DNA of 64,000 bases from Actinophytocola sp963729115 (lineage in GTDB: Bacteria > Actinomycetota > Actinomycetes > Mycobacteriales > Pseudonocardiaceae): assembly GCA_963729115.1 (NCBI GenBank), contig CAVSMR010000027.1, positions 1-64,000 on the forward strand, in the 5' to 3' direction. The notes under the pieces were generated by a model. The model was not told the DNA's origin and ran no database searches. It saw only the letters and a list, made by a program, of their open reading frames with translations. This document shows positions 26,073 to 34,002 of the stretch, one piece after another. The number at the start of each line of letters is the position of its first letter. Position 1 is the first letter of the stretch. Position numbers and translations under genes: made by a program.

Positions 26073-26951
26073 ATGACCACGTCCAGCGAGAGCATCATCC
26101 GCAATCCCTACGAGCGCGACGTCTTCCGCTACTACCACGAGAAGCGGCAGGACGCGATCAACCTGCTGCCTGGCGAACCGGACGGCTTCTACCACCACCA
26201 CTTCGGAATCGGTGACTTCGACCGCTCGATCGCCGAGTTGCCGGAGAACGAGCGGGAACCCAGAGTCCTGGCGGAGATCCACCGGCTGGAGAACGCGCTG
26301 ACCGAGCTGATCGTCGACGCGTTGGGTTCGGTCGAGCCCGACATGCGGATCCTGGACGCCGGCTCCGGGCGTGGCGGAACCAGCTTCGTCCTGCACGACC
26401 GGTTCGGCTGCGCCGTCGACGGCGTCAACTTCGCCGCCTACCAGGTGGAGTTCGCCCAGGAGCTGGCCCAGTCCAGGGGCTGTGCGGACAAGGTGCGGTT
26501 CCACCAGCGCAACATGGTGGACACCGGGTTCCCCGACGACTACTTCGACGTCATCGTGACGAACGAGACCACGATGTACGTGGACCTGCCCGAAGCGTTC
26601 GCGGAGTTCTCCCGGGTGCTCAAGCCGAACGGCCGCTACGTGCTCATCACCTGGTGCATCAACGATGCCGTCTGCACCGGCAGCGAGGACATCGACCAGA
26701 TCGACAAGAACTACGTCAGCAAGATGCACCCGCGCAGCCGCTACTTCGCCGAGCTGGCCAAGCACGGCTTCGTGCCTCGCAACGTGCTGGACTTCAGCCG
26801 GGACGCCGTGCCCTACTGGGAGCTGCGCCAGCTGTCCGGACACCGCACCGGAATCGAGGAGGCGTACCTGTCCGCGTACCGGCAGGACGCGATCCAGGAG
26901 ATCATCGTGGCTACCGACCACGTTCCGGGCACCCCCGGGGAGCAGGCCTGA
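26073..26951 (+). CDS. Prenyl diphosphate C-methyltransferase (GPP/IPP methyltransferase family)
   Basis: The protein has 292 residues. The block DGFYHHHFGIGDFDRS, the SAM motif ILDAGSGRGGTSFVLHDRFGC, VDGVNFAAYQVEFAQ, VRFHQRNMVDTGFP, NETTMYVDL and VPYWELRQLSGHRTGIEEAYLSAYR closely follow geranyl diphosphate 2-C-methyltransferase of 2-methylisoborneol biosynthesis. The same family includes the isopentenyl diphosphate methyltransferase of longestin biosynthesis. It therefore probably transfers a methyl group from SAM to the double bond of IPP, GPP or a longer prenyl diphosphate. Its TGA shares one base with the ATG of synthase 2, so the two are translationally coupled. No 2-methylisoborneol synthase gene is present, so the product should feed another pathway. 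Confidence 0.88.
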   Translation: MTTSSESIIRNPYERDVFRYYHEKRQDAINLLPGEPDGFYHHHFGIGDFDRSIAELPENEREPRVLAEIHRLENALTELIVDALGSVEPDMRILDAGSGRGGTSFVLHDRFGCAVDGVNFAAYQVEFAQELAQSRGCADKVRFHQRNMVDTGFPDDYFDVIVTNETTMYVDLPEAFAEFSRVLKPNGRYVLITWCINDAVCTGSEDIDQIDKNYVSKMHPRSRYFAELAKHGFVPRNVLDFSRDAVPYWELRQLSGHRTGIEEAYLSAYRQDAIQEIIVATDHVPGTPGEQA

Positions 26952-27997
26952 TGGGTGGAACCCTGTGTTCCCAGCCTGTACGGGACCAGGTCGATGCGGA
27001 GCTGACCGCGTTCTTCGACGCGACCGTGGCCGCGATGGAACCGGACGTCGCCGATCTGCTGGACTCGCTGCGGCCGATGCTGACCGGTGGCAAGCACGCG
27101 AGTACCGCGTTCTGCCACGGCGCCTACCAGGCCGCGGGTGGTGACGACACCGCCGCGGTCTGGCCCCGGGTGTGCGCCGCGCTCGAGGTCGCACACCTGG
27201 CGATGCTCACCCACGACGACATCCTCGACCGCTCCGCCACGCGCCGCGGCCACGACTCGGCTCCCCGTGTCTACGCCGGTCAGCACGCCGCGGCGGGCTG
27301 GGCCGGCGACCCGGACCGGTACGGGATGGACATGGCGCTGTGCATCGGCGACCTGCTGGTCATCGAGTCCGAAGCGCTGATGGACTCGGCCGGCACCGAC
27401 GCGGCGCAGGCGAAGGCGCTCATGCAGGTGACGCGCCAGATGTACCGGGAGGTGATCTACGGCGAGACCCTGGAGCTGCGGACCCAGCGGGACCGTGGGT
27501 TCCAAGTGGACAGGTGCGCGAAGGTCGCGCACTACAAGACCGGCCGCTGGATAGCGTCGACCGCCGCCTGCGGTGCGGTCGCCGCTCATGCCGACCCCGC
27601 GACCGTGGCGGTCATGGACCAGTTCGGCGAGCTCATGGGCTTCGCGTACCAGATGCGGGACGACCTGCTCGGGGTGTTCGGCGACCCGGCGGTCACCGGC
27701 AAGCCCGCCATGGACGACCTCCGCGACGGCAAGCCCACGGTGCTCATCGCCCTCGCGATCGGCCACGCGGACGCCACTGGCACGAAGATGATCGAGGACC
27801 TGTACGGAAAACCGGAGCTCAGCGACGACGACGGGAACATCCTGCGCGAGGTGCTGGCGGATTCGGGCGCGGTCAAGAAGGTGGAGGACATGATCGTCGC
27901 CCACATCGGGAAGGCGGACGAGCTGCTGTCCAGCTACGGTGCCGGACACTCCGACCTGCTCGCACTGGCCCGGTCGGCGCTGAACCGGTCGTCGTGA
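26951..27997 (+). CDS. Isoprenyl diphosphate synthase 2, coupled to the prenyl methyltransferase
   Basis: The protein has 348 residues. First Asp-rich motif DDILD at 89-93 with RR, second motif DDLLG at 237-241 followed by VFGDPAVTGKPAMDDLRDGKPTVL; both are intact. The IPP-binding GGKRxRP region reads GGKHASTAF (46-54): the Lys stays but the Arg is lost, a change that could fit an altered homoallylic partner. It starts at the methyltransferase stop (TGATG) and its own stop overlaps the GTG of synthase 3 (GTGA). This makes it the prime candidate to accept a methylated building block. It is closest in sequence to synthase 4. Confidence 0.9.
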   Translation: MGGTLCSQPVRDQVDAELTAFFDATVAAMEPDVADLLDSLRPMLTGGKHASTAFCHGAYQAAGGDDTAAVWPRVCAALEVAHLAMLTHDDILDRSATRRGHDSAPRVYAGQHAAAGWAGDPDRYGMDMALCIGDLLVIESEALMDSAGTDAAQAKALMQVTRQMYREVIYGETLELRTQRDRGFQVDRCAKVAHYKTGRWIASTAACGAVAAHADPATVAVMDQFGELMGFAYQMRDDLLGVFGDPAVTGKPAMDDLRDGKPTVLIALAIGHADATGTKMIEDLYGKPELSDDDGNILREVLADSGAVKKVEDMIVAHIGKADELLSSYGAGHSDLLALARSALNRSS

Positions 27998-28989
27998 AGG
28001 ACCGGATCCGCCGGACCCAGGAGCTGATCGGCCCGGCGTTGCGGTCCCGGGTGGCGGCGATGCAACCGGATCTGGCGCGTGCGGTGGGCTACCACTTCGG
28101 CTGGTGGGACGAGCACGGCGAGCCGTCCCACGCCGAAGGCAAGGCGTCCCGCGCCGTGATCTGCCTCGCCGCCTGCACCGCGCTCGGCGGCCGGCAGGAG
28201 GATGCCGTTGCGGCCGCCGCCGCGCTGGAGATGGTCCATCAGCAGTCGCTGATCCACGACGACATCATCGACGACGACACGATGCGCCGGGGCCGCCCGG
28301 CGGCGTGGACAGTGTTCGGCACGCCGGTCGCGATCGTGGCCGGGGACTCGATGACGGGCGCCGCGTTCGCGTTGCTGGCGGCGCCGGACGAACCGACCCG
28401 CCGCGCCGCGGCGCTCCTGCGGTCGGCCTACCTGGACGTGTGCGACGGGCAGGCCGCCGACCTCGCTCTGGAGGGAGACCTGGCGGCCACGCCCGAGGCA
28501 TACGAGCGGATGTCGGTGGGCAAGGCCGGCGCGCTGTTCGGCGCCGCCACCGCCATCGGTGCGGTCATGGCCGGCGCCGGCGACGACACCGTCGAGCGGA
28601 TGCGGCAGGCCGGCACCGACATGGGCGTGGCGATGCAGGTGGTCGACGACATCCGGTCCATCTGGCAGCCCAGCTCCGGCACCGGCAAGACCACCAAGGG
28701 CGACCTCGTCCGCGGCAAGCTGTCCTACCCGGTGATCGGCGCCCTGCGATCGCCGGACTCGGACGACCTCGCGCACCTGCTCCAGGAGCCGCAACACTGC
28801 GACACCGTGAAGGCGGCGGCGCTGGTGGAGGAGCTGGGCGGCCGGTCCCGGGCCGAGGAGTTCGCCCGGAACCGCCTGCGCGTCGCGTTGCGCGGGCTGG
28901 AGGCCGTACCGATGAGCGCGGCCGGTCGCGAGGACCTGCTGAACGTGCTGACCTGGGCGACGGCGACGCACCTGCTCGACCAGTTCTGA
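27994..28989 (+). CDS. Isoprenyl diphosphate synthase 3 with degenerate second Asp-rich motif
   Basis: The protein has 331 residues. The first motif DDIID (89-93) with RRGRP is intact. The second reads DDIRS (218-222) and is followed by IWQPSSGTGK rather than the usual G-x-x-GD. The IPP-binding stretch is GKASRAV, lacking the Pro. It shares GYHFGWWDEHG with synthase 1. The altered second motif suggests weak IPP binding, changed product length, or a non-catalytic subunit partnering synthase 2. GTG start overlaps the stop of synthase 2 by four bases, implying stoichiometric coupled translation. Confidence 0.87.
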   Translation: MKDRIRRTQELIGPALRSRVAAMQPDLARAVGYHFGWWDEHGEPSHAEGKASRAVICLAACTALGGRQEDAVAAAAALEMVHQQSLIHDDIIDDDTMRRGRPAAWTVFGTPVAIVAGDSMTGAAFALLAAPDEPTRRAAALLRSAYLDVCDGQAADLALEGDLAATPEAYERMSVGKAGALFGAATAIGAVMAGAGDDTVERMRQAGTDMGVAMQVVDDIRSIWQPSSGTGKTTKGDLVRGKLSYPVIGALRSPDSDDLAHLLQEPQHCDTVKAAALVEELGGRSRAEEFARNRLRVALRGLEAVPMSAAGREDLLNVLTWATATHLLDQF

Positions 28990-28998
28990 CCGGTGCGC

Positions 28999-30117
28999 CT
29001 ACCGGGTGCGGAACAGGGCGCGGGCGGCCAGGTGGTCGAGGACGTCGCGAGCCTCGCTGGTCAGCGGCGCGGCGGCGAGCGCCTCGGTGGCCTGCCGGCT
29101 GCGGGCGTGGATCATGTCCTCCACCACGTCGGGAGCACCCGTGTCCCGAAGCAGGACCCGCAGGCGGTCCGCGGTGGCGGGATCGATGTCCTGACGACCG
29201 TAGGCGGCGAGGAGCTCCTGCCGCTGGCTCGCCGTCGCCCGCTGCAGGGCGGTGGCGAACAGCACAGTGGGCTTCCCCTCCCGCAGGTCGTCGAGGTTGG
29301 GCTTGCCGGTGACGGCCGGATCGCCGAAGACGCCGAGCAGGTCGTCGCGAAGCTGGTACGCCTCGCCGAGTGCGGTGCCGAACGCGGCGTACGCGCGGTG
29401 GAGATCCTCGCCGGCACCGGCCAGCACGGCGCCGATACGCAGGGGAGGGGTGAGCATGTAGCGCGCGGCCTTGTAGGTGGCCACCCGCAGGCAGCGCTCG
29501 GGTTGGTAGTCGCGGTCGGCCTGGATCTGCAGTTCCAGGACCTGGCCGTAGACCGCGTCGACGTACATGCGGTGGTACAGCTCCACAACGGCGCGCTGGC
29601 GGTCCGCCGTGGTGCACTGGCTGATCAGCTCGTCCGCCCAGGCGAAGCACAGGTCGCCGAGGGTGAGCGCGGTCGCGTCCCCGAAGGACGCCGCCTCGCC
29701 GTGCCAGGCGTGGCGGGCGTGGTGGGTCGCCAGGCTGCGGTGGAGGGCGGGCTGGCCGCGCCGGGTGTCGGAGCGGTCGAGGATGTCGTCGTGGATCAGG
29801 AACGCGGAGTGGTTGATCTCCAGCGCCGCCCCCGCGGCCACCACGTCCTCGCCCGGACCGCGGCCACCGGCGCCGCGCCAGCCCCAGTGACAGAACACCG
29901 CCCGCATCCGCTTGCCACCGCTGAGCAGCAGCGGGCGGAGGGTGTCCAGATGGTCGGCGAGCCCGAGGTCGCGCAGGTGCGGCTGCTCCCGATCGAGCAC
30001 GTTCGCGATCAACGCGTCCGTTTCGGAGCGGATCGTGGACAGTCGCGGATCGACCCCGGTCGCCGCGTCGGCGCCGCTGCCTCCGGTCACGGGGGAGGGC
30101 GAGATCCGCTGCCTCAC
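28999..30117 (-). CDS. Isoprenyl diphosphate synthase 4
   Basis: The protein has 372 residues. IPP-binding GGKRMRAVF, first motif DDILD at 110-114, second motif DDLLG at 258-262 with VFGDPAVTGKPNLDDLREGKPTVLF; all are intact and close to synthase 2 (shared FCH, GAGG and DGK/EGKPTVL blocks). Likely a GGPP/FPP-type enzyme supplying the cyclases. It is convergent with synthase 3 (nine bases between) and divergent from the class II cyclase. The GTG at 30117 sits eight bases from AAGGAG; a GTG at 30123 is too close to it. Confidence 0.9.
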   Translation of the reverse strand: MRQRISPSPVTGGSGADAATGVDPRLSTIRSETDALIANVLDREQPHLRDLGLADHLDTLRPLLLSGGKRMRAVFCHWGWRGAGGRGPGEDVVAAGAALEINHSAFLIHDDILDRSDTRRGQPALHRSLATHHARHAWHGEAASFGDATALTLGDLCFAWADELISQCTTADRQRAVVELYHRMYVDAVYGQVLELQIQADRDYQPERCLRVATYKAARYMLTPPLRIGAVLAGAGEDLHRAYAAFGTALGEAYQLRDDLLGVFGDPAVTGKPNLDDLREGKPTVLFATALQRATASQRQELLAAYGRQDIDPATADRLRVLLRDTGAPDVVEDMIHARSRQATEALAAAPLTSEARDVLDHLAARALFRTR

Positions 30118-30139
30118 AGGCACGTCTCCTTGAGCCTAG

Positions 30140-30178
30140 TCGTCCAGCCTGATCGTCCAGCTGAATCGTCCATTGTGG
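30140..30178. repeat. Three 13-bp phased direct repeats between synthase 4 and the class II cyclase
   Basis: TCGTCCAGCCTGA, TCGTCCAGCTGAA and TCGTCCATTGTGG follow one another without gaps from 30140 to 30178; the first seven bases are invariant. They occupy the divergent promoter region of the terpenoid locus, just upstream of synthase 4, and could be an iterated operator. Confidence 0.55.
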
Positions 30179-30272
30179 ACTTCTTAGCCGCCCCCGGCGG
30201 CGCAGGCGACCTACGTATATCAGACCCGTGCGAGCCCTCGCCAGGACTGGACCGGATTGCTGGCCACGATCG

Positions 30273-30301
30273 ACCATCGGCCCTATCGTCTACCATCGGC
30301 C
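30273..30301. repeat. ACCATCGGCC direct repeat upstream of the class II cyclase
   Basis: ACCATCGGCC occurs at 30273-30282 and again at 30292-30301, 19 bp apart, 66 bases before the cyclase ATG. It may be a second regulatory element in this divergent region. Confidence 0.35.
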
Positions 30302-30366
30302 GCTCAACAGAATGGTCCACCGAGGTCTCGGAACCGCCACGCAGCCCGGCGGATGAGAGGGTGTAG

Positions 30367-31839
30367 ATGCGCGACGCGATCGAACTGGCAGGCAGGATCG
30401 TCGGCGAACTGGACCAGCGGCCGGTGGCGGGATCGGCGTACTCGACCGCTTGGGCCGCGAGGTTGACCTACGACGACGGCCGGCCGGTTTTCGATCAGGC
30501 AAGGGAATGGCTGCGTACCCACCAGCACGCGGACGGCTCGTGGGGCGGCACGGTGCCGAACCCGTACGAGCGGCTGGTCTCCACGTTGGCGGCCGTGCTG
30601 ACCCTGTCCGAGCTGCCCGACGAGTGGGCGGCGCCGGCGGTGCGCGCCGGGGTCGGCTACCTCCGTGAGCACGCGTCGGACTGGCGGGACGCCGAAGGGC
30701 TTACCATCGGGTTCGAGATCATCGCGCCGTACCTGGTCCAGCAGGCGCGAAAGGCCGGCCTGCTCGAGATCGACTCGCTCACGGAGCTGGTGCGGCTGCG
30801 GGAGGAGAAGCTCGCGCTCGTCCCGAAGGGCGCGCTGGCCCGCCAGCCGACCGGGCTGCTGTACTCGCTGGAGGCGCTGGACGATCTCGTCTCGCTGCCC
30901 GACATGCTGAAGTTCGCCAACGACGACGGGTCGATGTCGAACAACCCCGCCTCGACGGCCGCGGTGTGGGCGCAGACGAAGGACCCGGCGGCGCTGGCCT
31001 ACCTGCACGAGGCGGCGCGAACCGCGGGTGATGGCGGGTTCCCGGAGGTCTTCCCGATCGACGTGTTCGAGCCCGCGTGGACGATCTACGCGCTCGGCAA
31101 GGCCGGCCTCGTGCCGGTCGGCGCGAAGAAGCACGTCGAGCGCCTGGTGGAACTGAGCGGTCCCACCGGAAAGCCGCTCGGGGGCAGCGCGGAGTTCCCG
31201 ATGAAGGACTCCGACTGCACCGCGGCGGCCGCGATCGTGGCGAAGGCCTTCGGCTTCGAGACGACGCCGCTGCTGGAGGCCCTGCTGCCGTTCGAGGCCG
31301 ACGGTCACTTCGCCGGCCTGCCCCACGAGCGGTTCGCGCCGGTGAGCGGCAACGCACACGTGCTGGAGGCGCTCTCCCAGCAGCCGGACCGGTTCGCCCC
31401 GCAGATCGCCAAGGCACGCAGCTTCCTGCTCGACGCGCGCCGCGACTCCGCGTGGTGGAACGACAAGTGGGTCTTCTCCGACTACTACGCCACCGCACAG
31501 GCGGTCTTCGCGCTCGCCGATACGACGCCATCGGGCACGCTCGACGGAACCTGGCGGTGGCTGCTGGACGGTCAGCACCCGGACGGTTCCTGGGGTGCGG
31601 CCGGTGGGCAGCCGGAGGAGACCGCGTACGCCGTGCTCAGCCTGGACGCGCTCGCGCCGGTCCACGGGCCGGTTCCCCCGGACGCCTATCGCCGCGCGCA
31701 CGCCTACCTGCGCGAACACCTCGACGCACCTCACTACGCCGAGCTGTGGATCGGCAAGGGCCTCTACACCCCGCCGACCGTCGTTCGCGCGGCCATCCTC
31801 GCCGCCTGTGTCGTCAGCCGGCAGGCCGGCGATGAGTGA
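30367..31839 (+). CDS. Class II terpene (diterpene-type) cyclase with DSDC acid motif
   Basis: The protein has 490 residues, the size of bacterial beta-gamma class II diterpene cyclases (CPP synthase type). Family blocks: SAYSTAWAARL near the N-terminus, DGSMSNNPASTAAVW (187-201), FPIDVFEPAWTIYALG (229-244) and two QHxDGSWG repeats. The acid motif DxDD reads DSDC at 281-284: the middle Asp that protonates the terminal alkene or epoxide is kept, the last Asp is Cys. It should bicyclise a prenyl diphosphate (GGPP or a methylated analogue) and leave the diphosphate on. Ribosome site GAGAGGG precedes the ATG; the class I gene overlaps its 3' end. Confidence 0.9.
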   Translation: MRDAIELAGRIVGELDQRPVAGSAYSTAWAARLTYDDGRPVFDQAREWLRTHQHADGSWGGTVPNPYERLVSTLAAVLTLSELPDEWAAPAVRAGVGYLREHASDWRDAEGLTIGFEIIAPYLVQQARKAGLLEIDSLTELVRLREEKLALVPKGALARQPTGLLYSLEALDDLVSLPDMLKFANDDGSMSNNPASTAAVWAQTKDPAALAYLHEAARTAGDGGFPEVFPIDVFEPAWTIYALGKAGLVPVGAKKHVERLVELSGPTGKPLGGSAEFPMKDSDCTAAAAIVAKAFGFETTPLLEALLPFEADGHFAGLPHERFAPVSGNAHVLEALSQQPDRFAPQIAKARSFLLDARRDSAWWNDKWVFSDYYATAQAVFALADTTPSGTLDGTWRWLLDGQHPDGSWGAAGGQPEETAYAVLSLDALAPVHGPVPPDAYRRAHAYLREHLDAPHYAELWIGKGLYTPPTVVRAAILAACVVSRQAGDE

Positions 31840-32746
31840 CGAGGACTTCGCCTCGGCCGCGCAGTGCCTGCACCTGTCGGCCGTGGGCCTGGCGACCTAC
31901 GCCGATCTCCAGCGGTGGGCGGCGCGGGAATGGCCCGACTTCCCCCACCTGCACCTGGTCGCCGCCGGCCTCGGCGAGTCGATGGTCGCCCCGTGGGCCA
32001 CGCCGGACCAGGTGCGGCTGAACGCCAGGATGGCCCTGTGGGCCTACGCCATCGACAAGTTCGTCGATCGCGAGGTCACCGAGCTCGCCGAGCTCGACGG
32101 GTTCATCGGCCGCTGCAACGCCATCGTCCGGACGGGCGAGCCCGACGACGGCCACCACCTGCTTGGCGTCCTTTCCGCCTGGCAGCGGGAGTTCGCCGAG
32201 CTGCCCGGCTACCCGGCGCTGGCCACGGTGTGGGAGCAGACGTTCGACGCCTGCATGCGCGGCCACCGGTACAACTGGGTCGTCGGCTGGGCACGCGAGC
32301 GGGGCGAGGAGCCGGAGACCAGCGTCGAGGAGTACCTCGAGCACCACGAGAGCAGCGAGGTCGGGCTGGTACAGGTGCCGCGGTGGGTGACCTACGGCGG
32401 CGCCGAACTGCCGAAGCGGCTGGACGTGCTCCTCCCGGCGCTCGACGACGTCTCGGTGGCGGTCCGGCTCGCGAACGACCTCGCCACCATCGATCGGGAG
32501 CGGGCCGAGCCGGGGCAGAACAACGTCCTGATGTACGCCGGCGTCTCGGCGGAGTGGGTGCGCGCGGAGTACGTCGACCGGATGGCGGTGCTGCGGCAAC
32601 GCCTCGCCCCGCTCGTCGCCGAGGACTTCCTGCCCGCGGTCGGGCTCGTCCGGCTCGCCGAGTGGTCCATCGGCGTCTACGAGCGCAAGGAGATGTCCAC
32701 GAACATGACCCTTCCTGCCGACGGAAGCGAGGTGCGAGCGCGGTGA
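31832..32746 (+). CDS. Class I terpene synthase with variant Asp motif
   Basis: The protein has 304 residues, an alpha-domain terpene synthase. The NSE-type metal motif NDLATIDRE (215-223) is intact in the accepted N-D-x-x-T-x-x-x-E form. The Asp-rich motif, normally DDxxD, reads DKFVD at 75-79. HRYNWVVGW and SIGVYERKE are further family-like segments. It should ionise the bicyclic diphosphate made by the class II enzyme, whose gene it overlaps by eight bases. Its own stop overlaps the P450 start (GTGA). Together the three genes form the cyclisation/oxidation core. Confidence 0.87.
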   Translation: MSDEDFASAAQCLHLSAVGLATYADLQRWAAREWPDFPHLHLVAAGLGESMVAPWATPDQVRLNARMALWAYAIDKFVDREVTELAELDGFIGRCNAIVRTGEPDDGHHLLGVLSAWQREFAELPGYPALATVWEQTFDACMRGHRYNWVVGWARERGEEPETSVEEYLEHHESSEVGLVQVPRWVTYGGAELPKRLDVLLPALDDVSVAVRLANDLATIDRERAEPGQNNVLMYAGVSAEWVRAEYVDRMAVLRQRLAPLVAEDFLPAVGLVRLAEWSIGVYERKEMSTNMTLPADGSEVRAR

Positions 32747-33936
32747 GCGCCAACAGCACGACCCCAGCCGATCTCGGCGTGCCGGTCCGGGACTTCAACC
32801 ACCACAGCGATCCGGGGATGCGGACCGATCCGTTCGCCGCGTTCGACCGATTCCGCGACGAACGGGTGTTCTGGACCACGGAGCTGGACGGCTTCTGGGT
32901 GCTCACCCGCTACGAGGACATCCGTGCCGTACTGCGGGACACGGAGACGTTCTCCAACCAGAGCACCGCGATTCCGCCGATCGACTGGACGCGCCGGCTG
33001 ATACCGGTCGAGCTGGACCCGCCGGATCACGGCAAGTACCGCACCCTGCTCACCCGCTACCTGAACGGCCGCGCGGGCACCGCGATCGGGACGGCCGTGG
33101 AGCAGGAGAGCGCCCGGCTCGTCGCACGGCTGGCCCCGGCCGGCCGGTGCGACCTCGTCGCGGACTTCGCCCGCCCACTCCAGAATGCCCTGCTCACCGG
33201 GCTCTTCGGCGTGTCGGAGGACGAGGGACCCGACTTCGCGCGGCTGGCCGGCGACCTCGTCCAGGACAGCGAGCCGGCCCGCCGCGGGCAGGCGGTGCGC
33301 GACATCCTGTCCTTTGTGGAGCAAATGGTGACCGGGGCCTCGACCGGCGCCGGCGACGGACTGGTCGACTTCCTCGCCGGCGCGGAGGTCGACGGCCGGC
33401 CGCTGAACCGCGACGAGACGATGACCATGGCGTTCCTGATGGTCATGGCGAGCATCGAGACGCTGACCGGCTCCATCAGCTTCACCTTCCGCTACCTCGC
33501 CGAGCATCCCGAGCACCAGCGCCGGCTCGCCGCCGACCCCGAGTCGGCGGCCGCGGCCGCCGACGAGCTGCTGCGGTTGCACTCGATCGTCAGCATCTCC
33601 CGCGTCGTCAAGCGCGACACGGAGGTCGCCGGCGTCGGGATGCGCGCCGGCGACCGGATCCTGCTCAGCCTCTCGCTCGCCGGACGCGACCCGCACCAGT
33701 ATCCGGAGCCGATCGACGCGGACTTCGACCGCTCGAACCGCGCCAGCCACCTCGCCTTCGGCTACGGCGTGCATCGCTGCGTCGGCGCGCGCGTCGCCAC
33801 CGTCGGGCTCACCGCGGCGCTGCGCGACTGGCACGCCGCCATCCCGGAGTACTCGGTGCCGCAGGGATCCGTGCTGGTCACCGGCGGCGGCGCGGCGTGC
33901 TCGCTGCAAAGCCTGCCGCTCACCTGGAAAGCCTGA
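32743..33936 (+). CDS. Cytochrome P450 of the terpenoid locus
   Basis: The protein has 397 residues. Haem loop FGYGVHRCVGARVA with axial Cys, K-helix ELLR, and PPDHGKYRTLLTRYL of the C-helix region. The I-helix reads MASIETLTG, where the usual AGxxT is ASIET, with Ser for Gly. It is a soluble class I P450; redox partners are elsewhere. It is translationally coupled to the class I synthase, so it should hydroxylate or otherwise oxidise the cyclised terpene. A 13-bp hairpin terminator follows. Confidence 0.92.
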   Translation: MSANSTTPADLGVPVRDFNHHSDPGMRTDPFAAFDRFRDERVFWTTELDGFWVLTRYEDIRAVLRDTETFSNQSTAIPPIDWTRRLIPVELDPPDHGKYRTLLTRYLNGRAGTAIGTAVEQESARLVARLAPAGRCDLVADFARPLQNALLTGLFGVSEDEGPDFARLAGDLVQDSEPARRGQAVRDILSFVEQMVTGASTGAGDGLVDFLAGAEVDGRPLNRDETMTMAFLMVMASIETLTGSISFTFRYLAEHPEHQRRLAADPESAAAAADELLRLHSIVSISRVVKRDTEVAGVGMRAGDRILLSLSLAGRDPHQYPEPIDADFDRSNRASHLAFGYGVHRCVGARVATVGLTAALRDWHAAIPEYSVPQGSVLVTGGGAACSLQSLPLTWKA

Positions 33937-33954
33937 CGGCACAGACGAAACAGT

Positions 33955-33986
33955 GGCGGCCGCCTCCGGACGTGGAGGCGGCCGCC
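33955..33986. terminator. Strong bidirectional hairpin between the P450 and GMC oxidoreductase genes
   Basis: GGCGGCCGCCTCC (33955-33967) and GGAGGCGGCCGCC (33974-33986) form a perfect 13-base stem with loop GGACGT, in the 66 bases between convergent stop codons. Confidence 0.8.
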
Positions 33987-34002
33987 GCTGCGTCGTACTC
34001 GG

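Noticed and set aside
24736..30123. An encapsulin shell or 2-methylisoborneol synthase in the prenyl methyltransferase locus
   Set aside because: I looked for a class I synthase with long Pro-rich N-terminus and for a shell protein; neither is encoded here.
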